Assembly: GCA_964554875.1 (NCBI GenBank) | Contig: CAZKQJ010000007.1 | Coordinates: 62,001 to 126,000, forward strand | Direction of reading: 5' to 3' | Source: Marispirochaeta sp964554875 | GTDB lineage: Bacteria > Spirochaetota > Spirochaetia > JC444 > Marispirochaetaceae | DNA: 64,000 bases | Shown: positions 16,301 through 24,547 of the stretch, piece after piece | Numbering within the stretch: the first letter of the stretch is position 1 | Layout of the letters: the number at the start of each line of letters is the position of its first letter | Notes under the pieces: generated by a model | The model's database searches: none | Told to the model about the DNA's origin: nothing | The model's input: only the letters and a program-made list of their open reading frames with translations | Translations under genes and position numbers: made by a program

Positions 16301-17371
16301 ATGCTGAGGATGAAAGAGTTTTTTGCCCTGCGCAGAAAAGCAATATATAAATACCTGGAGGATTTTCTCCATCACCGGGCCGGAGAACTGGCGGCGATCA
16401 ACCCCTTGGGCCCCGTTGCAGCAGAGAGACTTCTCGATTACTCCCGGGAAGGGAAGATGATCCGGGGAGGACTTGCCGGGCTGGGGCAGGGACTCTTTGC
16501 CGGCCAGGTGGATGAGGAGGCCGACAAGCTGGGGGCTGTAATGGAACTTTTCCAGTCCGCCCTGCTGATTCATGACGACATAATGGACCGGGATCTCTTA
16601 CGGAGGGGGAAGCCGGCCATGCATGTCCAGTTCGCCGAAGATCTCAAAGGGGAAAACGCCTCGGATGCCGGGCGGACCGGAGAATCCCTGGGTATCTGTG
16701 TAGGAGATATCTCTTTTTTCCTGGGCTGCGAGATTCTCTCATCCATCCGGGTTCCTCCGGAGGTTCTGGGAAAGCTGATGACCCTCTGCTCCCGGGAGAT
16801 GGCCGGTGTCGGGCTGGGGCAGATGCAGGATATCAGAGCCGGGGTTCTGCCGGAGCCTCCTTCAGAAGAGGAGGTCCTTTCTCTCTATGTTCACAAAACC
16901 GGACGCTACACCTTTTCCATGCCCCTGATGGCGGGAGCCCTTATCGGAGGGGGCGATGAAAAATCCCTTGAATCCTTGAGCCGCCTCGGGGAGCTTCTGG
17001 GGGTTATCTTCCAGGTTCGGGACGACGAACTCGGACTCTTTGGAAAACAGCAGGAGATAGGCAAACCCGTGGGAACCGATCTGAACGAGGGAAAGCAGAC
17101 CATCTTCTATGTTAAACTGCTGAACCGGCTGAACGGACCAGAAAAGGAGAGAATAACCCGGCTGGTCGGCGCCTCGGAAGTGGGTCCTGACGATATGCGT
17201 TTTGTACGTGAAAAACTGGAAACGAGCGGTGTTCTTGGAGAAGTGGAAACACTTCTTCAAACATACCAGCGTATGGCAGAAGCAGAAATTGAGGGCCTGG
17301 CTGCTGCGTACGGGGAGTTCCGGGAGATCCTTGCCTCCTTCGGGGAGTATAATTTTAGCCGAAAGATATAA
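16301..17371 (+). CDS. crtE: Trans-isoprenyl diphosphate synthase, probably geranylgeranyl-diphosphate synthase
   Basis: The 356-residue all-helical enzyme condenses isopentenyl diphosphate with an allylic primer. The first aspartate-rich motif is D-D-I-M-D, preceded by L-L-I-H and followed by L-R-R-G-K-P. The second is D-D-E-L-G in V-R-D-D-E-L-G-L-F-G, where the last aspartate of the classical D-D-x-x-D is replaced by glycine, a variation also seen in actinobacterial-type GGPP synthases. K-P-V-G-T-D-L-x-E-G-K-Q-T follows as usual. AGAAGAGG lies 4-5 nt before the ATG at 16301; an ATG at 16310 is possible. Its proximity to the carotenoid operon makes C20 product formation likely, but chain length cannot be read for certain. 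Confidence 0.85.
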   Translation: MLRMKEFFALRRKAIYKYLEDFLHHRAGELAAINPLGPVAAERLLDYSREGKMIRGGLAGLGQGLFAGQVDEEADKLGAVMELFQSALLIHDDIMDRDLLRRGKPAMHVQFAEDLKGENASDAGRTGESLGICVGDISFFLGCEILSSIRVPPEVLGKLMTLCSREMAGVGLGQMQDIRAGVLPEPPSEEEVLSLYVHKTGRYTFSMPLMAGALIGGGDEKSLESLSRLGELLGVIFQVRDDELGLFGKQQEIGKPVGTDLNEGKQTIFYVKLLNRLNGPEKERITRLVGASEVGPDDMRFVREKLETSGVLGEVETLLQTYQRMAEAEIEGLAAAYGEFREILASFGEYNFSRKI

Positions 17372-17390
17372 AGGCGCTATATCCTTCCGG
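17359..17390. other. Imperfect hairpin spanning convergent stop codons
   Basis: GATATA (17365-17370) and TATATC (17378-17383) form a 6-bp stem around a 7-nt loop, with partly complementary flanks. It covers the crtE and ABC1-kinase stop codons, which are 5 nt apart. There is no T tract, so it is not a typical terminator. Confidence 0.3.
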
Positions 17391-19071
17391 ACCGGATAAT
17401 ACCGATAATCAGCCAGAGTCCCAGTACCCCTGCAACAAAATAGCCGCCCAGGGCAATTATGGAGAATCCGAAGACTTTCAGACCCCCTTCGAACTGATTC
17501 ATGAAGGAGGATCCGATCAGGAGCCCCGCGATTATAATGCTGAAGGCCAGGCGGTTGAAGGACTTGTCCAGTTCCCTGGTTGTTGTATCCAGTCCCTTTA
17601 TCTCGACCTCCAGTTTCAGTTTTCCGGCCCGAAGCTTCTTCATGATCATGCTGGCGTCGTTTGGAAGTCCTCTGAAAAAAGTCCCGGCCTCGGCAAGAAA
17701 ATCCAGGGTGTCGGTAAATCGCTCTTTAGGCCGGATCCTTTCGAACATGTATTCCCGAAGAAAAGGTTCCGCCGCCTCGATTATATTGTATTCAGGGTCC
17801 AGCTCCCGGCCCAGTCCCTCCGCGGTGAGTATGACTTTGAATGTAAGGGCCAGATCGGCGGGAAGAGATATGTGAAAGGTCCGGATGATCCGGGATAGGT
17901 CCTCGATGATCTTTCCCGCTTGTATGTGTGCAACGGGGATGCTGTAATAATAGTTGATCAGGTTGTTCAGCTCGTGGCGGAAATCGTGGATCGAAGTCTC
18001 CTCCTCTATAAAATCCATTCTCAAAAAGGTCTGGACTATCTTGTTCGGGTCCTTTCTGACGAAGGCCTCAAAGATCGAGAAAAGAGCTTCCTTCATGTGG
18101 CGGTCGATAAACCCGACCATACCGAAATCCAGGGGACAGAGTTTAGCGTCCGGAGTTATGATGAAATTACCGGGATGGGGATCGGCATTGAAAAAACCGA
18201 ATTTGAAGATCTGTGTAAGGATGTAATGGACACCGAGATCAGCGTAATGACGGCGTTCTTCCGGGCTGTGTTTTTCCTCGATGAACTCTCCCACTGTAGT
18301 ACCGGGAATATATTCCATTGTAAGGACCCGGGAGTTTGAATAATCCCAGAAGACCTTCGGGATGATGATGCCTTCTTCTTCGGAGAAGCTCTTGCGGAAG
18401 AGGTCAAAGGCACGGCCTTCGTGATAGAAATCCAGTTCCATTTTTATGCTGCGGGAGAACTCATCCACGATCTTAAGCGGACCGTAGATTTTCAGGGCTG
18501 GAATGTAGCGCTCCGCAAGCTGGGCAAGGTCCCGCAGGATAGCCAGGTCCGTTTCCACCATGCTGGTAATTCCGGGACGCCGAACCTTGATGGCGACTTC
18601 GTCTCCCTCAATCGTGACGCCCCGATGCACCTGTGCAATTGAAGCGGAGGCGATGGGCTCTTCCTGGAATTCCCGGAAAATCCGGTCCAGGCTGCGATTG
18701 AAGCTCCACTCTAGTTCTGCTCTGATTTCTCCTGCAGGGAGGGGCAGGGCATCGGTCTGCAGCTGGCTCAGTTCGGCGGTATAGTCTTCAGGGAGAATGT
18801 CCGTTCTGAGACTCAGTATCTGACCGAGCTTGATAAAGGTGGGGCCCAGATCTTCGAGCATATAGCGCAGGCGGATAGCCATGGGATCCTTGTGGGAAAC
18901 CGAGGCACCCCTGCGATGCTGGAGCTTTCGTACGATGTTCGGTCCTTTAATAATCCCCAGATGAATAAGGAAGTCTTCGAAACCGTAGGCGATCAGCTTA
19001 GCGATTATTGCCCGGTAGCGGCCCAGTTTGCCGATGTGCTTTGATTTTTTTCTGTTTGCGAACAACCCCAC
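17377..19071 (-). CDS. ABC1/AarF/UbiB-family atypical protein kinase
   Basis: The protein has the UbiB-family core: the N-terminal extension with K-L-G-Q-I-L-S-L-R, the A-rich loop A-S-I-A-Q-V-H-R-G, the lysine in V-A-I-K-V-R-R-P-G, a metal-binding D-P-H-P-G-N and the L-D-F-G-M motif. Two hydrophobic segments at the C-terminus should anchor it in the inner membrane. UbiB proteins support quinone biosynthesis and lipid homeostasis. The longest frame begins at TTG 19086, but a TACAAT box ends 6 nt before an in-frame GTG at 19071, and no ribosome-binding site fits the TTG, so I choose the GTG (564 residues). It stands next to carotenoid genes but has its own promoter. Confidence 0.85.
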   Translation of the reverse strand: MGLFANRKKSKHIGKLGRYRAIIAKLIAYGFEDFLIHLGIIKGPNIVRKLQHRRGASVSHKDPMAIRLRYMLEDLGPTFIKLGQILSLRTDILPEDYTAELSQLQTDALPLPAGEIRAELEWSFNRSLDRIFREFQEEPIASASIAQVHRGVTIEGDEVAIKVRRPGITSMVETDLAILRDLAQLAERYIPALKIYGPLKIVDEFSRSIKMELDFYHEGRAFDLFRKSFSEEEGIIIPKVFWDYSNSRVLTMEYIPGTTVGEFIEEKHSPEERRHYADLGVHYILTQIFKFGFFNADPHPGNFIITPDAKLCPLDFGMVGFIDRHMKEALFSIFEAFVRKDPNKIVQTFLRMDFIEEETSIHDFRHELNNLINYYYSIPVAHIQAGKIIEDLSRIIRTFHISLPADLALTFKVILTAEGLGRELDPEYNIIEAAEPFLREYMFERIRPKERFTDTLDFLAEAGTFFRGLPNDASMIMKKLRAGKLKLEVEIKGLDTTTRELDKSFNRLAFSIIIAGLLIGSSFMNQFEGGLKVFGFSIIALGGYFVAGVLGLWLIIGIIRSGRI

Positions 19072-19077
19072 GGCTCT

Positions 19078-19106
19078 ATTGTACAATCTCCGGCGGGGGG
19101 AATCCA
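19078..19106 (-). promoter_or_regulatory. Promoter of the ABC1 kinase, leaderless geometry
   Basis: On the minus strand TGGATT (19101-19106), 17 nt, TACAAT (19078-19083), then 6 nt to the GTG at 19071. The -10 is strong; the -35 matches at only three positions. Confidence 0.45.
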
Positions 19107-19112
19107 GTCAAA

Positions 19113-19772
19113 TCACGGGAATTGAACCCCCGCAGCCCGCAGAAGGATGAAAAAGATAAGCTGGATCAGCACATACAGGATTCCAAGGCGCGATTGTGTC
19201 CGTATGCGCAGTTTGCCGTACAGCCAGGAACAGAGGGCGGCTATGCCGAACCAGGCAAGATAATTCTGCAGCGGAATGCTTCCCCCATCCCAGTGCCAGT
19301 AATCCAGGGAAATGGCTGCGGGCTCCATGACCCAGTCAAAAACCAGAGCCCCCAGGCCCGCAAGCAGTCCGCCCAGGATAGGATTTTTGACTATCCGGAA
19401 GACTTCTCCCGAGAGGGCCAGTACTATGATTGTCCAGTTGAAGCCGATTACCACAGGTACCTGGAAAAACTGGAAGCCCAGGCTGCTCCCGTAAACATAG
19501 CCCCCGAATATCAGGCCTGTGGCTACACCCAGGGCTTCCATTATGAAGGTAAAAATATAGGTACCCCCGATCCAAAGCAGGGCCCTCTGCTGCGGTTGAG
19601 GGTTCACATGGAGGACAACCAGACTTCCGAAGATCAGCAGCACCCAGGGGGTTAGGCGTATCATCAGCGGCAGTGTCGGAGGATAGATATGCCCGGCGAC
19701 GCCCACGGAGTAGAACAAGGCTATTACAAGGGCTGCAATTCTGTAATCCCTGTAAATCGGGCTGAGTTTCAT
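19113..19772 (-). CDS. cruF: CruF-like carotenoid 1,2-hydratase (membrane protein)
   Basis: The 219-residue protein is very hydrophobic with about six to seven membrane segments. Its central motifs F-I-M-E-A-L-G-V-A-T-G-x-I-F-G-x-Y-x-Y and L-G-A-L-V-F-D-W-V-M-E-P-A-A, then W-x-W, are those of the carotenoid-synthesis family containing cyanobacterial CruF and haloarchaeal bisanhydrobacterioruberin hydratase. These enzymes add water to the C1,2 end double bond of an acyclic psi end, giving a tertiary 1-hydroxyl. It overlaps the crtD-like gene by ATGA, so it is translated as the last gene of the operon. The exact substrate is inferred. Confidence 0.82.
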   Translation of the reverse strand: MKLSPIYRDYRIAALVIALFYSVGVAGHIYPPTLPLMIRLTPWVLLIFGSLVVLHVNPQPQQRALLWIGGTYIFTFIMEALGVATGLIFGGYVYGSSLGFQFFQVPVVIGFNWTIIVLALSGEVFRIVKNPILGGLLAGLGALVFDWVMEPAAISLDYWHWDGGSIPLQNYLAWFGIAALCSWLYGKLRIRTQSRLGILYVLIQLIFFILLRAAGVQFP

Positions 19773-21256
19773 CTAGTCCTCCCGTGTTGTATCGCGAGTT
19801 TCGCGGCTATTATTCCAGACAGCACCGCCAGAGGCATCCCGCCGCCTGGATGGGCGCTTCCTCCGCAGAAATAAAGACCATCGAGGCGGCGGCTTCTGTT
19901 AGGATGCCGACGGAAGGAGGCGGAGATGCTGTTTGACGCGATGCCGTAGAGGGAACCGTGGGTACTGGACGTGCGGGACTCAATCTCCGGAGGTGTCAGG
20001 CTTCCTTCCGCTTCTATCAGGGGAAGAATCTCGGTCCCGAGCCGGGAATAAAGTTTTGCCAGTACCCTGTTGCGAACCCTCCGGGTAATTGTCGGCCAGT
20101 CCTGTCCGTAATCTGCGGGAGCGTTTATCAGTACGAACCAGTTCTCCCCTCCTTCGGGGGCATCCGCGGTGCTGAGCCTGGAAGTGATGTTGATGTATAC
20201 CGACAGGTCTTCAGGCAGATCGCCCTTGTCGAAAATCCACCGGAACTCCACCGGGTAGTCGGAGGAAAAGAAGATGTTGTGCAGCCCCAGCTCAGGAAAG
20301 GTCTTTTTTATCCCCCAGTAGAATACTATGCCGGAGGACGAGGGTTCCAGGCGGCGATAACGCCGGGCTTCCCGCGAACCTGGTGCAAAGAGGAGTTTTT
20401 CGTAGGTACTCAGAACATCCGCATTGCTGACGACGACGGATGATTCAATCCTTTCTCCCCCTGCCCGGATTCCCGTGACGCGGCCTTTTTCGGTGAGGAT
20501 CTTCTCCACGGGGCTGGAGAAGTGGAACACCGCGCCTTTTTCCCGGGCTGCGGCATACATACTGTCGGGTATGGCGCGGATGCCTCCTTCGACGCCGAAG
20601 GCCCCCAGGTTGTACTCCACGTGGGGAATCAGGGTCATTGTGCCGGGGGTTTTATAGGGACTCGATCCGTTGTATGTCGCGTAACGATTAAAGAGCTGGA
20701 CGAGTTTCGGGTCGGTGAAAAACCGGCGGTTGATGGAGTCCATTTTCGTCATGGCGCCGATAAAGGGAAGCCCCGGCAGGGCACGGAGGAATTCTCTGGA
20801 AAGGTAGGTCTCTTTTTCGTGAAGACTGTTCCGGAGAAAGATATTGCCCGCGGTGGCGTATATTTTTCTGCAAGCCTCAAGATATCGCGCTACCTGCTCC
20901 GGGTTCTCACGGGTGTTCCCGCGGATCTCATCGAGGAACAGCTCTCTCCGGCTGTAGCTGTGCAGCCCGCTTCCGTCGCTGAAAAAATACCGGGTAATAG
21001 GTGACAGGGGAACAAAGCCCAGATGCTCGGAACGCTTCATTCCAAGGGCCTCAAACCACTCGTCGAATACAAAGGGCATGGTCAGGAGGCTTGGTCCGGT
21101 ATCGAAACGGTAAGGACCGATCATTTCGCTTCCCGCTTTGCCCCCCGGGGCGGCGGCCTGTTCAAAGACCTCTACCTCAAAGCCGGCGGCAGCCAGATAC
21201 CCTGCGGCAGCTATACCTCCAAGTCCTGCGCCGATTACGACTGCCCGCGCCCCCAT
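19769..21256 (-). CDS. crtD: CrtI-family carotenoid oxidoreductase, probable CrtD-type 3,4-desaturase
   Basis: The protein is an FAD-dependent amine-oxidase-fold desaturase: V-V-I-G-A-G-L-G-G-I-A-A-A-G near the start, E-x-x-x-x-P-G-G-K-A-G, and the C-terminal motif G-L-Y-F-C-G-G-S-A-H-P-G-G-G-M-P. It is the second CrtI homologue in the operon; its position beside a CruF-like gene matches CrtD, which introduces the 3,4 double bond next to the 1-hydroxyl. Function as a second CrtI or ketolase-like enzyme is the main alternative. I start at 21256 (495 residues): AAGGA lies 8 nt upstream and the previous stop is 1 nt away, while the longer frame lies inside the cyclase gene. Confidence 0.8.
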   Translation of the reverse strand: MGARAVVIGAGLGGIAAAGYLAAAGFEVEVFEQAAAPGGKAGSEMIGPYRFDTGPSLLTMPFVFDEWFEALGMKRSEHLGFVPLSPITRYFFSDGSGLHSYSRRELFLDEIRGNTRENPEQVARYLEACRKIYATAGNIFLRNSLHEKETYLSREFLRALPGLPFIGAMTKMDSINRRFFTDPKLVQLFNRYATYNGSSPYKTPGTMTLIPHVEYNLGAFGVEGGIRAIPDSMYAAAREKGAVFHFSSPVEKILTEKGRVTGIRAGGERIESSVVVSNADVLSTYEKLLFAPGSREARRYRRLEPSSSGIVFYWGIKKTFPELGLHNIFFSSDYPVEFRWIFDKGDLPEDLSVYINITSRLSTADAPEGGENWFVLINAPADYGQDWPTITRRVRNRVLAKLYSRLGTEILPLIEAEGSLTPPEIESRTSSTHGSLYGIASNSISASFRRHPNRSRRLDGLYFCGGSAHPGGGMPLAVLSGIIAAKLAIQHGRTR

Positions 21257-21257
21257 C

Positions 21258-22028
21258 CTATATGTCCTTTCGCTCCATAAAACGGTAGGGCGCACGGGGC
21301 GTTTCGGTGGAACCCCTTCCTTCCGGGCCTGTATATGAACCCTCCCTGGGAGAGGGTCCCGTTTTTCCGTCCAGGAAAATACGGAAGAGGGAAAAATTGA
21401 GGCTTAGAAGGGAAAAACTGTAGAAGAAGTCCTCCAGAGGAATGGACCCGATGCGCAGACCCCAGTTTTCCGCCGGGGAGTAGCTGACTACCGGTACCGC
21501 CGTCAGCACCCCGTTTACCAGGGCAAAAGCCAGATAGCTGATACCAATGGCGGTCCAGAAATTGAGACTCCTCAACAGCCGGGGCTGAAGAAAACGCAAT
21601 ACCAGAAAAGCCAGGGCGAGAAGGAGCATGACCCAGCAGGAGTAAGCCCGGCTGCGGAACAGGATCGCCCCTGTCAGGGCAAGTCCTGCAAGCACCAGGG
21701 CGCTGTCAGCCGGTACCGTCAAGGTCTTTTCCCTCTGGTAGCCCCGTACACAGGCATAGACGAATATGCTGGCAAAGGGTACGGTCAGAAAAAAGAGCCA
21801 TTCCCCCGGGGGAAGTCCCAGAATCTTCAGGGTTCCGGCGTAGATGGGAGAAAAACTCCAGTGCCCTGAGGCGGTAGCGTATATGTCCTGGGAAATAAAG
21901 ACCGCCGCGACAGGAACAATTGCCTTGAAGGCAGCGCCCCATTGACGATAAAACACTACCCGCCGGTCAAATGAGAGAAGCAGGGGGAAAAGCATCACCA
22001 GCATATTGATCAGCAGGTAAAGATTCAC
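21258..22028 (-). CDS. Lycopene cyclase, fused CrtYc-CrtYd type
   Basis: The 256-residue polytopic membrane protein has two copies of the lycopene-cyclase domain found in heterodimeric CrtYc/CrtYd and fused archaeal/fungal cyclases. The conserved acidic motifs are L-P-P-G-E-W-L-F-F in the first half and I-P-L-E-D-F-F-Y in the second, each at the start of a membrane segment. The enzyme closes one or both psi ends of lycopene into beta rings. The start is a GTG at 22028 with GAGGAAG 5 nt upstream; the frame extends 36 nt further but overlaps crtB. It sits 10 nt after crtB and 1 nt before crtD. Confidence 0.83.
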   Translation of the reverse strand: MNLYLLINMLVMLFPLLLSFDRRVVFYRQWGAAFKAIVPVAAVFISQDIYATASGHWSFSPIYAGTLKILGLPPGEWLFFLTVPFASIFVYACVRGYQREKTLTVPADSALVLAGLALTGAILFRSRAYSCWVMLLLALAFLVLRFLQPRLLRSLNFWTAIGISYLAFALVNGVLTAVPVVSYSPAENWGLRIGSIPLEDFFYSFSLLSLNFSLFRIFLDGKTGPSPREGSYTGPEGRGSTETPRAPYRFMERKDI

Positions 22029-22038
22029 CGGCTCTTCC

Positions 22039-22869
22039 TCAGGCTCTGAAGATGTTGGCTGCAATGGCAGCCATGATGCGGGGCCGGGATGGCTTCACCT
22101 TTTGCCGATAAACAATAAATGGGTCTTTTTCGATGATTCCGGCGCTCCATGTGTACATATCTCCCGCTGTCTTGATGGGGATGCGGTATTGCCGGGGAAT
22201 AAGGGAATAACCCTCTTCCGCCTGGCGCTGCCATTCTTTGTAGCGTTCTGTCTGCAGCTGCATAAAGCTGCGAAACTGATCCGGTTTGCTCCGGGTCTCC
22301 TCTTCCTTCAAGGAGTCCAGCCCGCTCTCCTCCAGGGGAAGATAACGACGTCCGAGGCTGTTATCCTCGGCAATATCCCGGATAAAATTGATGTACTGCA
22401 TTGACCGTCCCAGCCGGCAGGCAGGGTAATCCGCCTCGCCGGGAAGCCTCATTATACGTGCCATAAAGAGGCCGATGACCTCGGCTGAGCCATGGATATA
22501 CTCCAGGGTCTCCTCCAGGCTGTCGTAGTTTTTTTTATACAGGTCCATCTCCATGGATTTGAAGAAAGCCTCTGTCCAGAGGGGATCAAAGTTCCGCAGG
22601 GACGCAAGTTGTACGAAGCTGTCTACTACGGGATCTCCGGTAATTTCTCCCTGTACAGCTGTGGTGTATCTCTCCCTGAAGCGGGCGAATCCGTCGGCAT
22701 CCTGGGGAATCGTGTCCACATGATTGTCTGCCACACGCACAAATGCGTAGAGGATAAAGACCTCCTCCCGTACCCTTTTCGGGAAAAAAAGACTTGAATT
22801 GAAATAGGTTTTGCTTCCGGCTTTGAATATATCCCTGTGTATCTTCCGGGCCTCAAGATGCTGTTCCAT
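22039..22869 (-). CDS. crtB: Phytoene synthase
   Basis: The 276-residue enzyme joins two geranylgeranyl diphosphates head to head into phytoene. Both aspartate motifs are present: D-N-H-V-D near residue 48 in the V-R-V-A-D-N-H-V-D helix and R-D-I-A-E-D in Q-Y-I-N-F-I-R-D-I-A-E-D. R-R-Y-L-P and the final helix are typical. It begins 9 nt after crtI, supporting one transcript. The family includes squalene synthases, but the neighbours make phytoene the likely product. Confidence 0.92.
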   Translation of the reverse strand: MEQHLEARKIHRDIFKAGSKTYFNSSLFFPKRVREEVFILYAFVRVADNHVDTIPQDADGFARFRERYTTAVQGEITGDPVVDSFVQLASLRNFDPLWTEAFFKSMEMDLYKKNYDSLEETLEYIHGSAEVIGLFMARIMRLPGEADYPACRLGRSMQYINFIRDIAEDNSLGRRYLPLEESGLDSLKEEETRSKPDQFRSFMQLQTERYKEWQRQAEEGYSLIPRQYRIPIKTAGDMYTWSAGIIEKDPFIVYRQKVKPSRPRIMAAIAANIFRA

Positions 22870-22878
22870 AATCTCCTG

Positions 22879-24366
22879 TTATACTCCCACCGGCTTTCCG
22901 CGTAATTTTTCTATTTCTTCCGCGACTACCTGTGCGGATATCAGGGTCATTGGAACACCGACACCTGGGTGGGTAAACTGACCGGAATAAAAGAGGTTTC
23001 TGAGTTTTGCCGACTGATGGGCGGGGCGGAAAACCGCGGTCTGAAAGAGGGTGTGGGAAAGCCCCAGGGCGGTTCCCTTGAAGGCGTTGTAATCCGCCGT
23101 AAAATCCCGATGACTGTAAATGCGGCGTATCGCGACATCCTTGTGGAGATCTTCTCCTGTGACCTTTTCTATATGCTTGAGCACCTCTTCGGCGTAGGCT
23201 TCCCGCCGGGAATCGGTGTCGTCCAGGCCGGGGGCCACGGGAACAAGAATAAAGACGTTCTCTCCTCCAGGCGGGGCGGAGGTGGTGTCGGTCTTGGAAT
23301 TGCAGCTCAGGTAAAAACATGGGTTGGAGGGCCATTCGGGTTTTTTGAAGATCTGGTCGAAGTGGCGGTCCCAGTCCTCGGCAAAATAGAGATTATGGTG
23401 TTCCATCTTTTCCAGCCGCCTGTTGATTCCCATGTAGATTATGAACATTGAGGGAGCGACGACTCGTGAGTTCCAGTACCCCGGACTGTAGCGGCGGTAT
23501 TCTCGTGACAGCAGGTCTGTTTCGGCATGGTGATAGTCGGCACTGTTCACCACCAGGTCTGCGGGGTACCGTTCCTCTCCACATACTACCGCCGAGATCC
23601 TGTCCTTCCCGTATTCATAAGCTGTTACGCTTCTGCCGGTAAGGATGCGTACACCGCAGTCCTCGGCAAGGCGGCGGAATCCCTCGGCAGCTCCTGCCAT
23701 GCCTCCTTCGGGGTAGTAGACACCCAGGTTCAGATCCACATGGGACATGATTGAGTAGAGGGCCGGGGCGTCTTTAGGTCCTGTCCCAAGGAAAACCATG
23801 GCATACTCAAGAATCTGTCGTGCCCGGAGGTCCTGGAAATAGGTTTTTACAAAGGAATCCATATTGGTAAAGACGTTCAGCTTGAGCCCTTCCTGGATGA
23901 TCCTCCTGTTAAAAAACTGAAATATTGACCGGTATTCCCTGTAGAGGAACTCCTTCATGGCGACATTGTATTTATACTCCGCCTGGTCCAGATATTTCTG
24001 CAGACGCAGGCCCGCCATGGGTTCAAAGCTGTCGAAGAGCTTCTTTGTCTCCTCCAGATTGCTGGTAATGGTTACCGCTTCGGCCTTCTCGAAAAATACC
24101 TTGTAGTAATTGCTGAGCTGATGCAGGCTGAAGTAGTCCTCCCGATTTTTTCCAAGATACTCGAAGAACGCGTCGAAGACCTCCGGCATAAGATACCAGG
24201 AGGGACCCATGTCGAAGGTAAAGCCTCCGCTTTTCCACTCCCTGGCCCTGCCTCCGGTGGAATCATTCTTTTCAAGAAGGGTAACCTGGTAGCCCTTATG
24301 GGCCAGAAGGGCAGCCGTCGCCAGTCCGGAAAACCCTGCACCGATTACCACAGTATTTTCTGCCAT
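22879..24366 (-). CDS. crtI: Phytoene desaturase
   Basis: The 495-residue FAD enzyme carries V-V-I-G-A-G-F-S-G-L-A-T-A-A at the N-terminus, L-E-K-N-D-S-T-G-G-R-A for the FAD ribose, M-G-P-S-W-Y-L-M as the CrtI signature and the C-terminal G-Q-F-T-H-P-G-V-G-V-P-M. CrtI converts phytoene to lycopene by four desaturations. It heads the five-gene crt operon. The start region has only a weak purine stretch (AAGGCAG) before the ATG. Confidence 0.92.
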   Translation of the reverse strand: MAENTVVIGAGFSGLATAALLAHKGYQVTLLEKNDSTGGRAREWKSGGFTFDMGPSWYLMPEVFDAFFEYLGKNREDYFSLHQLSNYYKVFFEKAEAVTITSNLEETKKLFDSFEPMAGLRLQKYLDQAEYKYNVAMKEFLYREYRSIFQFFNRRIIQEGLKLNVFTNMDSFVKTYFQDLRARQILEYAMVFLGTGPKDAPALYSIMSHVDLNLGVYYPEGGMAGAAEGFRRLAEDCGVRILTGRSVTAYEYGKDRISAVVCGEERYPADLVVNSADYHHAETDLLSREYRRYSPGYWNSRVVAPSMFIIYMGINRRLEKMEHHNLYFAEDWDRHFDQIFKKPEWPSNPCFYLSCNSKTDTTSAPPGGENVFILVPVAPGLDDTDSRREAYAEEVLKHIEKVTGEDLHKDVAIRRIYSHRDFTADYNAFKGTALGLSHTLFQTAVFRPAHQSAKLRNLFYSGQFTHPGVGVPMTLISAQVVAEEIEKLRGKPVGV

Positions 24367-24402
24367 TATGTATCTGCCTTTTTCTGCAATAGTCTGGAGT
24401 AA

Positions 24403-24431
24403 AGTATAGCAGCAAGCGATTCAGTTTGAAA
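24403..24431 (-). promoter_or_regulatory. Probable crt operon promoter
   Basis: On the minus strand TATACT (24403-24408) is a good -10; the -35 position at 17-nt spacing holds only TTTCAA (24426-24431). A weak -35 could mean an activator is needed. Leader about 30 nt. Confidence 0.35.
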
Positions 24432-24487
24432 TAAAAACCAGGAAAATAATGTTCTGCGTAAGCGAAGCTTGTTCTCCAGCATCCTGC

Positions 24488-24516
24488 TTGATACTTGTTT
24501 CTTTGTTTTCTACAAT
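24488..24516 (+). promoter_or_regulatory. Phosphofructokinase promoter
   Basis: TTGATA (24488-24493), 17-nt T-rich spacer, TACAAT (24511-24516), each five of six to consensus. It gives a ~25-nt leader containing AGGAGG before the GTG. Confidence 0.75.
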
Positions 24517-24547
24517 ACACCGACCCACGCTGAATCAGGAGGCCTGA

